DNA of 64,000 nucleotides, taken from contig ML679970.1 of assembly GCA_007922225.1 (NCBI GenBank), positions 38,919,460 to 38,983,459 on the forward strand. Reading direction: 5' to 3'. A program made the translations under genes and the position numbers. A model generated the notes under the pieces. That model ran no database searches, had not been told where the DNA came from, and was given only the letters and a program-made list of their open reading frames with translations. How positions within the stretch are numbered: position 1 is the stretch's first letter; the number at the start of each line of letters is the position of its first letter. Shown in pieces: positions 1-12,045 of this stretch. Origin of the DNA: Emydura subglobosa (Eukaryota; Chordata; Testudines; Chelidae).

Positions 1-1092
1 GCTCAAGAATAGTGGGGCAATGGGTGAGGTGGATGTTCCAGTGCCATATGCTCTGGGGAGCTATTGGTGCCAAAGAGTGGAGAGTGATGTAATAGTTGGT
101 GTGGCGTCCTCAGTTTCTGTGGAGTTGGTACCGCTGTTGGTGGTTTAGGCAGTACCATGAGCAGTGCTGGTGTCTTGCACCCTAGTTTGTTTGGAACAGT
201 GTTGTGTCTGACGGTGACAAGGAGGTTGTTGGCACAGATGGTGAGGGGATAGCCACTGGTGAGGTTTCGGCGCCATGATTTTCACCAGCATTATCAGTGC
301 CATACAGGAGGAGTCCAGTTTGCATCTCAACTCCTTTACCTTTCGATGGGGCTTGGTCACAGTCCTGATGCAAATAGTCTGGTGCAAAGAAAAGCGAATT
401 GGCAGGAGACTGCTTCTTTCTAGGTGGGGGTCTCTGCAGTGAGATCATAGCTTTTTTCCTCAATCTTTTAGAGAAATGAGCTTTTGTCTTTAGATTAAGG
501 CGACATTCCCAGGAATTTTCCTGGAGAGGGAGTCTGTTGCCCTGGGTCAGAGGCCAGTTGGAGAGATTTCTCTATCAAGATGAGCTTCAGGCAGAGGTCT
601 CAATCCCATCTAGCTCTGACATTCAAAGTAGTGCAGTGAGTGCACTTTTGGGGAATGTGCGACTCCCCTAGCCAGTGGACACAGAGGGAATGACAGTCTG
701 AGATGGGCATAGCGTCTCAGCAGGAGCCACATCTTTTAAAACCTGGTGAACCAGGTATTGTTGAATGTGTTCCCGCTCAGGGGAAAATGAAAAATACATT
801 TTTAATTTTTTTTAAACTAAACTAAAGAAAAAAAGATGAAGATTAAATATACTACTACTAACTATGTTACTAATTCTAACTATTTTGTCCAGGTATGTCA
901 CAGACATTGGGACACCACTACGGCGCTCCATCTCAGACTGGGGATGGTTAGGAAGGAATTGAGGAGTTTGGGTTGCACACATGAAGGATGAGGTGCCAAT
1001 GGCACTGCCGCCGAAATTCTCCAATTGACAGTGCAGGGACGCACCAACACCTGAAGTGGAGCACCCACAGGGACATCACTCGAAGAAAAAAA
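1..1092 (-). mobile_element. Old DIRS retrotransposon copy F, 5' part (ORF1 start and terminal repeat)
   Basis: Reading the minus strand from 1,092 leftwards, the sequence starts with a degenerate version of the terminal repeat seen in copies A-C (TTCGAGTGATGTCC, then a GTTAG/TAGT-rich leader). It then enters an ORF1-like frame with stops. The frame keeps FK-x-C-x2-C, PISD-x-H, WLGE-x-H and KC-x2-C in the order seen at the ORF1 start of copies B and C. The remainder to base 1 is a degraded Ser/Thr/Pro-rich ORF1 part. The element continues beyond the left edge of the window. It is far more diverged than copies A-C and belongs to an older wave. Confidence 0.7.
560..760 (-). pseudogene. DIRS copy F ORF1 N-terminal Cys/His motif, decayed
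   Basis: In one minus-strand frame the residues F-K-R-C-G-S-C, then P-I-S-D-C-H, then W-L-G-E-S-H, then K-C-T-H-C, then L-I-L-I-E-K-S-L can be read. They match, position for position, the metal-binding-like start of ORF1 in copies B (34,755 downwards) and C (41,297 downwards). At least two stop codons interrupt the frame, so it cannot be translated. ORF1 of DIRS elements is the Gag-like nucleocapsid protein; a zinc-binding role for this motif is inferred from the cysteine spacing. Confidence 0.65.
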
Positions 1093-1188
1093 GTTAATTT
1101 TACAAAAGTTGGGAAGTTTAGAGCTAAGGTTCCTACCCACACAATTTCAGCTGGTTCTTTTGTTACATGATTAAACAAACACACCTAG

Positions 1189-1826
1189 CAGTGGTTCCCA
1201 ACCCGTGGCCCGCGGCTCCCCTCCTGCTGGCTGAGTACCCAGGCAGAGCGCATTGCCGGTGCATGCTCCTTGCTGCAGCCCAGGGCATGGGAGATCAGCG
1301 CTCCCCTCTCCCATCTGTAGCAGGGAGCATGGCAAAGTGCTCTGTCTGGGACCCTAGGTTCTGGGGTACCTGCTGGAGCCAGAGGGAGGGAAGCACTGAT
1401 CTCCCATCCCCCTGACTGCCGAAGGTAACCACTACCTAAATACCCAGATGGAGTTAGTTGCTGGTGCAGGCTTCTTGCTGCAGCCAAGACGAAGGAGATC
1501 AGTGCTCCCCTCTCCTTGGCTGTAGCACGGAGCACGGCAAAGTGCTCTGTCTGCGTTCCTAGGCTCTGGGGTCCCTGACGGAGCCAGCGGAAGGAGAGCA
1601 CTGATTTCCAGTCCCCCTGGCAGAAGAAGGGAGCCACTGCCTAGAGACCCAGGAGGAGTACACAATTTCCCTGTTGCAGCCAGGGGGACAGGAAATCCTC
1701 CTTGTTGAACTCCTTCCCTCTGGCTGCAGTGAAGGCAGAGGGTGCTGCCAGCGGGAGACTGGGGGCCCTTCAGTTTTGTAAAAATTATATTTCTGGCCCT
1801 CGAGCAAAAAAGGTTGGGAAACACTG
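1189..1826. mobile_element. hAT-like non-autonomous DNA transposon with internal tandem units
   Basis: The ends are CAGTGGTTCCCAACC and, reverse-complemented, CAGTGTTTCCCAACC, typical of hAT terminal inverted repeats. The flanking 8-mers acacctag (1,181-1,188) and acatatag (1,827-1,834) match at 6 of 8 positions, fitting an old 8-bp target duplication. Inside, a GC-rich unit of about 210 bp occurs twice in direct orientation (about 1,245-1,440 and 1,455-1,655) with a third partial unit to about 1,750. No transposase frame is present; open frames here are by-products of GC content. Confidence 0.75.
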
Positions 1827-1834
1827 ACATATAG

Positions 1835-2400
1835 AGTCACAAAGAATGTTCATATATGTGTATATAGTTTAAAAATAGTATTCAATTGAATTTACTTATG
1901 TAGTCCACTTGAAAGAGGACTAGAGAAAAAAAATACCTTTTCCATTTTAAGGTATGATTTGCCAACTAGTATATGACATTGTTTCAGTATTGTGTAATTT
2001 TTTAATAAAAGGCATACATGCAAGGAAACAGTGTAGGGTGTCTTGGAAAATTGAGTCTGAATTTCCTGACTCTTGTGCAACTAAAAGCCAACCTTAACAC
2101 TGAGCAATTTAATTATTTTGGAAAAAATACTATTTTATTGTGGTACAAACAGACTGAAAAGCTGTCTTATTTGGTCTGCTGAGTTCCCTGGAGCATAAGA
2201 CGTTTCTGCACATATCTAGGGAAGTGGCACTGCTATGCTTCAGCTACAACAGCTACCAGAATGGCCCATTGGGGCATTTGGCTATGAGGCACAAAACTCA
2301 CTCCCACTGAAACAGGCAGGGCTCAAAAGATTTTTTTTTTTTTATTATGGTCCTAAATTATCTACTCACAGAAGCACAGTACACGCTCTTCATTTATGCT
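1835..2400. other. No gene seen
   Basis: AT-rich intronic-type sequence. It ends in a T-tract (about 2,331-2,344) shortly before the GC-rich LTR-like segment. I recognise no exon or repeat here. Confidence 0.5.
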
Positions 2401-2582
2401 TGTAGGAAGGCGCTGTGGCCTCCCCCGGAGACAGAGCCTGAGGGAGGGCACAAACAGCCTGAATGGACCCAGTCAGGCCCAGCAGCTAGGTCTGCCTGGC
2501 AACAAGGTAACCGGGCCACAATAGGACCGCTCGGCCAGCCCAATCAGTGGAAGCGGGGTGGAGCCTCCACAGGAAGGGGCGG

Positions 2583-2588
2583 TATAAA
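2583..2588 (+). promoter_or_regulatory. TATA box of the LTR-like segment
   Basis: TATAAA sits in a GC-rich context (GGCGG before, CCCGG after), with a CCAAT-type motif about 40 bases upstream and a CA-containing start-like stretch about 25-30 bases downstream. It would drive transcription on the plus strand. Activity is not shown. Confidence 0.5.
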
Positions 2589-2769
2589 AGCCCGGCCCCA
2601 GAGTTCAGTCAGAGGGAGACTGCTGCTGGAGACAGATGTGCTGCCCTGCCGGCAGAGGCCTAGGCCAGAGCAGAGCCACTGACAAACCCTGGCCCCACCT
2701 GGGCCTGGAGACTGGGTAGGGCCTTCCCAGAGCTGGACCAGGCAACCCAGCCAGAGAGACTGGGCTGAG

Positions 2770-3114
2770 GTGCTCGGACCCTGGGACTGGACCGAGTCAC
2801 CGGAGCCCCGGGATTGGGTAGAGACCCCAGAGCAACCCAGGTGGAGGATACCCCCTGAGGCCGGACAGGACCTGGAGGAGCTGCTGGCCGCCGAGCCCCC
2901 TGAGGTAGGACAGGACCTGGAGGAGCTGTCGGAAGCCGAGCACCTCCCCGCACCAAACTACCTAGAGGAGCTGCCCCTCAAAGAGGAGCTCCCCGAATTG
3001 CCGCCCGTGGATGAGGAGGGAGTGACAGGCCAACCCCAGATGGAATACCCCCGTGATACCGAGGAAACAGGTACTGGGGCCAGCAGGGAGGAAGTAGCCC
3101 AGGGGCAGCCATAG
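2770..3114 (+). other. Acidic, repeat-containing open frame in the LTR-like segment (coding status doubtful)
   Basis: This 114-codon frame lies downstream of the TATA box. It is rich in Glu, Pro and Trp and contains two imperfect copies of a PPE-x-GQDLEEL unit, so the repeat is in register with the frame. I recognise no domain. Similar GC-rich LTR sequence often contains chance open frames, so I do not call a gene. If real, it would be a small acidic protein made from the LTR transcript. Confidence 0.2.
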
Positions 3115-3512
3115 CTTGTGGCTGAGTCTGAGGCCTAGTCAGTGTGTTGCAGCGGGAGCCCCGCCAATACAGTGGCAACCGCTTTTGACACTACCAGGGC
3201 CCTGGGCTGGGATGCAGTGGAGATGGATGGGCCTGCGTCCCCCTCTCCTTCCCCTTTTCCTAGACACCCCGAGGAGAGCCTCCTGCTCCCTACCGCTCCA
3301 GAGAGCGAACCCACTGCTGACTTGTTTGCTCACCCTGCCTGAGGGCCAGAGCGATAACCTGCTTGCTCACCCTGCCTAAGGGTTAGAGCAATCGACTGCT
3401 TGCTCGCCGAAAGCAAACCATTCCCCCTTGCATAGGAAGGCGCTGTGGCCTCCCCCAGAGACCGAGCCAGAGGGAGGACCCCAGCAACCAGGCCAGCGAG
3501 GTCAACCCAGTA

Positions 3513-5355
3513 ACAATGCTATTGGAAGACAGTTGTTAAAAAGTGCTATAATTTTTATAAAACTACTGCATGTAGGCAAACTACAATTTTCAAACCCTCA
3601 TATCTTTGCCAAATACAACTAGATTTACATTGGGACATCGAAAGGCAACCTTCCTTCCTAGGTATTCCCTGTCAAATATCAATTTCTACTCTAAGCACAC
3701 TTTGGAGTCAGTCATATTAAAAATGGTGGCACAATTAATTTATGCTTTTTAATAATAGGAAATGTATATATTTCACCAGTGTCTTTATTCTCAAAAATGG
3801 CTAACCTGCTTTTGTTGAAACTTACAAATACGTTTCACCTTTGTACAGGCCAAAAGGTGAAAAATACTGACCTTCCTTAGTAACTGAAAATGGAAGTTTA
3901 GAATAGAAATATTCAGGCAATCTTAACTCTTGCTTTCACTGGCGTGCCAGATATAATAAAATAGATAGTGTTTATATTTTAAGTATAATATTCATTGATG
4001 CCAGCACTTAGAAACTATAGTGATTAGCACTTTGTAAATACCATAGATTAGAAAGTTTTCTTGAGTCTGAAAGGCTTTCCCTAAAAGAAACACACACAAG
4101 TTTATATGAAGTAATCACTCCCAAACATGCAGATCTCAGGTGACAAAAAATAAAGAGATGCTTTTTAACAGTATTATCAAAAGGACAGAATACACAGTAC
4201 TATTCTTTATGTGGCGTTACGGACTACTCTGATAGTATTACAAGAAAGGCTGCCAAAGCGGCTCAGAGTTCGAAACTATTCCAGTCTCATGATTTTAACT
4301 CTTTAGAGCTGCCAACACAAACAGTGGCTGGATATGTTATTCAGTATTTGACAAAAATGCTATCCTCTAATAACATTTGACACAACAGCCACAGTAGCAT
4401 TTTGAAACTATTACCTTTGAAATTTATTTGGCATTCTAAATTTAGTAAAATCCTCTAGCTCCATGGATTTCCAGTCCACAGGATTCTCATTCTGTAAAAC
4501 TATGTAAATCCTGCACAGTACCTATTCCCAGTAAGCTAGTACCTGTGTGCAGTGCCACAGTAACTGAATTAAATCTTTTTCTACTAGCCCTTAAGAACTT
4601 AACATGTTCCTATCTACAATGCAGGTTAAAGTTCAATCCATATTATGTAAAAAGTTTAATTGGGTAGATTAGACCTGCTCTGTGTGAGGTCAGATGATAC
4701 AATGCTTAAAATGCCAGAGATAGTCAGTAGCCCATTTCACAGTAAAGCTCCCACAGTTGCTAACAGTGATGGCCCTGAATGAATGAAATCAACAAAAGGA
4801 AATTTTTTGGAAAAGTTTTCCATGTTACAGATGAGAATTAGATGACATGGAGCTCAATTTATACGGCAGTTCCCTTTACACAGCATTTCTCTTTCAAAAA
4901 AAAACCAAACAAACTTTTTGTTTCTTACTTTTGCCTTATAGTTTGATTACCCTTTGAAGCAGCTCTCCAAGTAAGTCACTTAGGAAAAATTCCTCAGAGG
5001 ACAGACAGCTTCTCTGACTAACATCAGTGTAGGACAAAGTCAGCAGTGAATCGGCAGGAGCTTGTGCAAGTCTTTTTCCATGGAGCCAGCTTTTGGACAC
5101 TGTAAAGGAGAATCTCAGCTTTCTTTGAAATCCCTGGCCCTTTTCCTTGCAAAGATTACCTCAAAAATATTAACTGACATAAAGCAGTATTAAACAATTG
5201 CTAAGACTGAAAAGGACTAGGCAGCTGGGCTTTATCTTCTGCAGTAGGAGGTTGAGTGGGAATTTAAAGACGCATCCCCAAAAGATTTTATTAAAAAACA
5301 AGTTAAGTTTGGGATGTATTTCAAAGTATGACCTCAATAACAATCCCCACAATCT
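3513..5355. other. No gene seen
   Basis: AT-rich intronic-type sequence with no exon, tRNA or repeat that I recognise. Confidence 0.5.
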
Positions 5356-5357
5356 TC

Positions 5358-5700
5358 ATTTACTTATAGATTCCAAGGCCAGAAGGGACCATTAGATCAT
5401 CTAATCTGATTTCCTCTATAACATAAACCATAGAATTTCATCCAGTTAACTCTGTTTTGAGCCCAATAACTTGTGTTCGACTAAAGCATCACTTCCAAAA
5501 AGGCAGTCTGCATTGAAGTGAAGACAATAAGAGATAGGTAATCTGCCACTTCCGTTCATTGCTTGTTCTTCACTGTTAAAAATGTGTGCCTTATTTCTAA
5601 TTTCAATTTATCTGGCTTTAACCTCCAGTTATTGATTTTTATTATGATAGATTAAACTACCTTTAATACTCAATATATTCTCACCGGGAAGGAACTTAGA
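5358..5700 (-). mobile_element. Old CR1-like LINE 3' fragment
   Basis: The plus strand reads AGATTCCAAGGCCAGAAGGGACC followed by ATCATCTAATCTGA. This is the reverse complement of the conserved CR1/L3 3' tail, compare the tail at 54,000-54,077. The following sequence (CATAGAATTTCATCC, then a decayed region to about 5,700) fits the older CR1/L3 3' region seen in reptile genomes. It is noncoding here and 5'-truncated. Confidence 0.6.
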
Positions 5701-8029
5701 CACTTACACAAATATTACACACATCTTATACTGGCATATCCAAAGTGGTATGATAACTGGGGAGAACAACTGTTTACATTTGTTTGGCAACTCACCCGAA
5801 AATGGTTGACTCTGTTAAAATTTTCAGACCCAAGTGAAATCATTGTTGTTACCATTGTTGCAACTACTATAAAAGGAATCCCTTCTTGGATACCAACCTG
5901 CAGTGCTTCATGTACCATGCATTTCTCATAACCTCTTCTCATCAGCTACTCTAGCATCACACCAGGAAGAGATGGGGCCAAGCTGCTGCTATAATGACTA
6001 CAGCCACTGATGCCAACCCAGCCCTACTCCTAGCCTGAAGTCTGTGGAGTTCATATTTGGGAGGAGCCTAGAGCCCTGTTCCTCCTCTCACAAGAGACCT
6101 TTTCCTCCCAGCCCCATCGCACTCCTTTGCCCCAGCTAAGGAAGATCTCCAACAGTTCAAGGAAAATTGACTACTTCATGAACCAAAAGGGACTTATTCT
6201 TCAAATGACCATCTAGCCGACCATCAAAATGAACCCATTCTCCATCTAATCATCCATTCCACAGCCACAGCCCAAAGAACAACTTGCCTGCACTACCATT
6301 GCTGCTGTGACTAAAAAACATCATGATGTTTAGAGGATCCTCAATGAGGTTCTGAAATTATGATGGACTGGCCCAAAAGGTGAAGATGGTAGAAAAACTG
6401 ATGAATATGGGAAGGGGGAGAGTATGGAATTCATGGAGTTCTTCTGTTTTGCTGTAAGGGGAGAGGTGGAGAAAGAGAAAGCAGAACTGCAGATGATTTT
6501 GTGTAGCAAGGAAAAGTGTTGTACCCAAGAAATGTAACATGTACCACTAAGTGAGAGAGAAAAATTTTAATAGCCAAGGGCTCTGAAATGATACATAATG
6601 CTAAAGGATTCCACTGATGTGGAGCATAGTAAGAAAGGACTAAGTAGCAGATGATATCATCCAAACTTATGGTACTTGTTAGTTCAGATAAAACACGTGC
6701 AAAGATCTCCCAGATAGTCAGCTGAATAACTAAGAGTTATGTTGTAACATAAAATGAATAAAACTTTTAAAAGTAATAGGTTGTCAAGCTGGAGGCCATC
6801 TTAGAACAGGTATAAAGAAAGACTGTTTATTAGGAAAGTGTGAATTGAATTATTAATTTGTGAAATCATGTAAATATCAGCAATATTTGGGGATCTAAAT
6901 ATTTTAGAATATTTGTATTTGATATTTGTGCAAGTCAAACATTCAGCCATTTGAGTGTGGAAGAACATAGCTAAGAATGTTAACAGCAACTAGTCTCATA
7001 ACTAGGTTGGCAGCCGAATATTCAAGTAACACAAGTACTCAACTGTATTTGAAAATATATGGCTGATTTAGCCCACTACAGCCCAGAAACAATCAGGAGT
7101 TAGGGGAATGAATGCTCCAACCCAGAAGATGGTCAAGGGATATGAAGGAGGGAGGAGGCAAAAATGGAATAACTGTCATCGAGGAGTTTGGGGCAAGGAA
7201 GAGAAAGCAGAAGAAGAAATAGGGAAGTAATGGGAACCATCAATAAGTGAGAGTTGGCGATGGGGGAGTTAGCATCAAAGGGAGTGTGGAGAAACTAACA
7301 AGTAGGGCATGGGAAGACAGATTGAGAAGGAGCTAGACAGGAGTCAGTTTCAGGTAGAGAAGAAAAGAGCTGTAGAGGAAAGGAGAAAACAGGAGCTGTC
7401 AGGAAATTTGTGTAGGGGAAAAATTGCCTCAGTGGAAGCCAGAGCTAATTGAAGAATCAGATTTATGTATTGTATAAATGAATAAGTAATTAAATATTTT
7501 AAAAGTAAGCATCAAAAGATATGGCATCATATGATGGGCAATTTCTACACAAAGCAAATTCACTCAGTATGTGTTTACCAGAACAACAGGAGACTCAAGG
7601 AGAGTGAAGACATACAAAAAGTACTTTTTAAACCAGAATGTATATTATTTCAAGCCCTGCATAAAACTTCTTAAAAGCATATAAATATATATTATCCCAC
7701 TGGTTGACATAAGAGTGAAGACAAAAATAAGAAGGAATGAAGATGGAAGGTTTGGGTGCAAAGGAAAAGCATGATAATGAAGTGCACAGTCCAAGGGGTG
7801 GGAAACGGGGGCCAGGGAACAAGTACTAAGTGCAAATTGAAAAATAAAGACACCAGAATCTCTTTGATGAAGTGTTCCTTATACAGGCTTCTCTGGAGTG
7901 AGAATGTCTTAGAACAGGTCCCATTGCTTCGTTTGCCTCTCCAGAAGACAATCCTTTTTATCTTACTACTTTTAATCTTCAGTGGAATTTTACAAACATA
8001 AAACTAATTCACACAATGTTGTTATGAGG
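5701..8029. other. No gene seen
   Basis: Mostly AT-rich with a purine-rich stretch at 7,130-7,430 (GGAG/GAAG runs). The segment 5,945-6,300 is C-rich but carries no open frame with recognisable content. Confidence 0.45.
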
Positions 8030-8200
8030 CAAGTATATAGTATTGTTATACTTTTTTTGTACAGATAAATAAATGGAGACAGAAAGGGCAAGTCCCAAAC
8101 TCATACAGAAAGTTAGTTAGTGCCAGGATTAAAACTTGGTAGTTCTTGGCTCCCAATTATCTGCATAGGTCACCAGATCACATTACTCTATTACCTGTAC
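8030..8200 (-). repeat. MIR-like (tRNA-derived) SINE fragment
   Basis: The segment with ATGGAGACAGAAAGGGCAAGT, CCAAACTCATACAG, GTGCCAGGATTAAAAC and CACCAGATCACA follows the order of the conserved core and 3' region of amniote MIR/CORE-SINEs, in inverted orientation. It is heavily diverged. Confidence 0.5.
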
Positions 8201-11200
8201 AACATTACTCATTTTAATATTCAGTAAGTGCTATGTTGCAACTGACAGTGGATAAAATGATTTTCACATAAGTGAACAGCAGGAAAAGGTCAGGAATTTC
8301 AAAACAGGGTTTAATTCCACTCAGATCACACTGTAAAGATTGTAATTTTTCTGAGCAATTCTTGCTGTATTGCAACTGTTGGCCATTTGTATTCTTTCTA
8401 TATGTTTCCAGCTATTTTACTGCTTTAGTTTATTTTTTTTTAAAGTAATTTTAATGCATTTTATGAGGAACAATAACCTTTTACTGTCAAGTAATGCAAG
8501 CCTGGAGAGCAATATTTACTTTTCGTTACTATGGTCCAATCTCAAGTCCCATATTACTAATGGCTTCTCCTTCCCTACTCTGTTTCTAAGTATAAGGAAT
8601 AACACTCCTAAATTTAGGCATAAGAAAGAAAGCATCTCCCAGCAATATAATGGGGAGAGTGATTGTACTCAGAGATGTGGCTGCACGGAGTTCATCACCT
8701 AACTCGACACCTAATTAATAATTAGAAGGGGTGAGGAGCATCTGGTTTTCTAAGTGAATGTCAATTCTCTCTCTCTTTCTGAGGCTGACTAGTTACCACC
8801 TCTCTGCATGCTGCTTTTTTATATATTTATGGCCAGACTGCTCCCTCAGTTAAACCTTAGACCTTTCCCAGAGAGCAGGAAAAGGCAAGAAAGAACCATC
8901 CACCTGCCCTACCCCGGCTCCTTCAGCTAGCAGAATGACGCAGATTTCTGCAACAAATTGGGAATTATGATGCCATTTTAACTGATTACAAAATCATTCA
9001 ATAATCTTTGACTTTATGAAAATAATTTAACTGTGCATTTAAACGTTAAAAAGAAAAAAGACTGCAATTATTTCTGTGCACTGGAGCAGAAGCACAGCAT
9101 TCCCATAGTGGTTAGGAGCTCTTTTCCTTGCCTTGTTTTGTTGCTCCTCAGCTGCAAAGGATTCCTAAGGATGAAATGGATCTTTATATGGGAAAAATCT
9201 AACTTTGGTTAAACACTGTATTTAGTAAATATTTTAAAACTTAGTTTTGAATTTTAAATGAAGGATTAAAGAACCTTACAATGTTAAGCTTACCTTTTAT
9301 TTTAAACACTAATATATTTTAAAAATATAAGAAAAGGAATTATAGATTTGCGTTTTTTAATATTTGGTTCCAGCTGTGCAAAAGCCTTTGGAGCTATTTA
9401 CAAAAAATGAGCTATTTCCAATATTGTTTCAATCCTCTCAATCCACAGTAGATTTCCAATTGATGTCAACAGAAATTTTCAGCGAGATCATATCTTTATG
9501 TAGTAGCCTAACTTTAATTTATTCAGTCCTTTACTGTCACATTCAGCATCACTCAGTGAGAAAATCTGCTCTGCTTTAGGTCACCAATATTTCTGTTCCC
9601 TAACTTCTTTCCTTGACCTTCTTTCTATGGTTTTCTCTCCTCCTTCCTCTACATTTGAGAGTCTCCTTTGTTCATTCTGTATTCCTTCCATGCAGCAATT
9701 CCCACCTCCCAAATGGCTTTTCTTCCATACTGTTTCCTGTTCCATTTCCTAGAATAACCAGCACTGAAACAGTTAATGTTGACACAAGTGTCATCATTGG
9801 GCTTTAGTGCTGACATTTCGAGGGGAGTGAGACATTTCACAGCCCTTGAAAATGGTATCGGACTATCTGCAGACTCAGGCAGATATCATTGTGTAAGTTT
9901 ACACTTGATTCATATTTGGAAGGTGGTGTTTGCAACTATGAGCACTAGAAACTTACTTTTTGTAAAAAAGATAAAAGCTGAGATGCTGGAGAATCTGAAT
10001 ACATCATGCAGGCCAAATAAATACATTATGAGGACTAGATCTGTTCCATGGGCCATACGTTTGACATATGATCTAAACACGTTACTGTTAAGTCACTTTG
10101 TGGTACTAGTGGTCCTGGTGGAGTTCCAATACTGGCATTGACCGAATGATTATTTGGACCTGGAATTTCTCTCTGAATTGGACTCATCTGGTAAGCAACT
10201 CTTCACATCCAGGAAAAAAATCCCCAATTAAAGGCCCAGAGAAGTACATAGAATAGGCTTTATTCAGAGGGAAGTCTAAAGAAATTTAAATTAATATAGT
10301 TTACACTTTTTTCTTGCATCTTCACAGGCATAGACCATCTCTTTGTTATGTTTGTACAGAGTCCAGTAGGGCTCCAGATATCACTGCAACATCAGTAATG
10401 AATGCTAAATAATAATAATGTAAATTAAAATAATTTAACTTGTTTTGACTCTTTCAGATACAGTTTATCTCATGAACTCACGCGAGTAATTTTAACTTAC
10501 TTGTCTTTTAGCCTTCTGTTAGATGCTTTTCTTAGTATAAACTTCTGGTTACTCAATATGTTAGTTACAACAACTTGAACTCCCTTATATTCAGGTTTAA
10601 TGGGCAAATCCAGAAGCAATGTTTAAGAAGGTGTAAATTACACATCAATAAATCTGTCTGAATCGAAGAGATTATTTTTAAGTCAAAGAGCCCAACAATC
10701 TAGGTTAGTGTAACACACTAAGAAGGCTGGAAGTAATAAGTTACATCACCTTATATTCATTTGGATTTACCAAAGAATTTGACCCAATATATTTATGTAA
10801 TGTAACACCTTGTGTAGTACTTTTATATGCCCCTTTATCGGATTATTGGCTGAAGTCAGAAAGCCATCTCATAGCTGAAATTCTAAAATGTAATATGTTA
10901 CCACATATTTATTGAAATCCTACTCAACTCAATTTCTGAGTTCTTGATTGGCATTTTGTCATTTGTCACTTCAGTATGGTACATTTTTTTACATAAGCAC
11001 ATGTCAAAAATTAAAACACTGTTTTCACTGTATTTCCATTTTACAATGTTAGTGTTTCTTCCCAAACCTTTATTCTCTATTAATCTCTTTTTCTCAGCAC
11101 TGCACAGGGAAGTGAAAGTAGGATGGGAGATTTTACCCTCCTGGCTGAAACTATTTAAGATACATTTACAAAAATTGCATGTCCCTATTCAAAGTTACCC

Positions 11201-11277
11201 TATTCAAAATCTATCTTCAAGGGACTGCTATTAGTTTGCCAGAAACAAAATTGAATTTGCTGTTCTTTGTTCCAGAT
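8201..11277. other. No gene seen
   Basis: AT-rich intronic-type sequence. The short open frames here (for example 8,370-8,702 and 9,776-10,141, plus strand) have no domain, no splice context I trust and composition like the surrounding noncoding DNA. Confidence 0.45.
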
Positions 11278-11411
11278 TACTGGTTCTCAACATGCAGCCT
11301 GTGGGCCACTTGTGGCAAATCAGCACAAAGCTATGGCCCACATGACTTCCTCAGGGCCATACAGATAATATTGGATGCAGTCCACAATGGTAAATAGGTT
11401 GAGAACCACTG
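11278..11411. mobile_element. Small hAT-type MITE with perfect 8-bp target duplication
   Basis: A 134-bp element with ends (T)ACTGGTTCTCAAC and GTTGAGAACCACTG. It is flanked on both sides by the identical octamer ttccagat (11,270-11,277 and 11,412-11,419). It shares internal sequence (GGGCCATACAG, CACAATGGTAAATAGGTTGAG) with the inverted element at 49,320-49,490, so both belong to one family. No coding capacity. Confidence 0.88.
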
Positions 11412-11839
11412 TTCCAGATGATAATGCACAGATTACAGAAGATCAAGTACTTTATTATGGCACCCAAGATAACTGCTTAGTTATACCTTTACTTTTAAAA
11501 ATATTATTCTATTACTATCAACAATGTCAAAGAGATTAAATTCTCTTTTAGGAGCAAATTTTGTCAATTAACCCTTATAGATGTGGAGGGCCACAGACCC
11601 TGCAGAATAGGTGGAAATTATACTGTGGGGAGCTCACATTCCTTGCATGCTGTAGATTACTATAGAGCTTTTCACTACGCACTTTATAGGGAAGAGACTT
11701 TTTTGATGGTAAGGGGTAAAATCTGTACCTATAGGAATCTATTGGCCAACCCACCCAACAGAGTAGTAGTGCTCTTTCTGCATGATTCACTTTTTTTTTT
11801 TTTTTTAATTTGTTCTATGGTAGATGGACTTGTATCATG

Positions 11840-12045
11840 TTAACAGGCCACTTCACCTTGAACGGTACCTTGAAATATGTGCTGACTACTTATGCTAAAC
11901 AATCTGTTCCACCTTGTATTTAGCTGTGATGCTAAGTACATTTCCCAGACCTGATGAAAAGTTCTGTGCAAGTTCAAAAGCTTGTCTCTCACCAACAGAA
12001 GTCGGTCCAAGAAAAGTATTACCTCATCCATCTGGTCTCATTTGT
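11840..12045. repeat. Interspersed repeat of the type ending in ...CAACAGAAGTCGGTCCAA
   Basis: The run from ACAGGCCACTTCACCTTGAA through AACAATCTGTTCCACCTTG, CAGACCTGATGAAAAG and GCTTGTCTCTCACCAACAG to TATTACCTCATCC matches a repeat I recognise as common in turtle and bird sequence, but whose class I cannot name. A piece of its other end appears at 46,712-46,795. Confidence 0.45.

Larger units (their letters stand above)
2401..3512 (+). mobile_element. LTR-like retroelement segment with a repeated 5' end
   Basis: A sharply bounded GC-rich block begins TGTAGGAAGGCGCTGTGGCC. About 48 bp of this start recurs at 3,433-3,481 with few differences, giving a period near 1,030 bp. A CCAATC box (near 2,540) and a TATAAA box (2,583-2,588) precede an initiator-like CAGTCAGA stretch. 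That is the layout of an LTR promoter, with the second start being a truncated second LTR or a tandem LTR. Near 3,320-3,410 there is a short tandem repeat of about 43 bp containing TTGCTCACCCTGCCT. No gag, pol or primer-binding site is visible. The class (gypsy or endogenous retrovirus) cannot be assigned. Confidence 0.55.

Noticed and set aside
1185..1830. Overlapping 130-150 codon minus-strand frames
   Set aside because: They arise from the GC-rich tandem units of the hAT-like element and show no domain.
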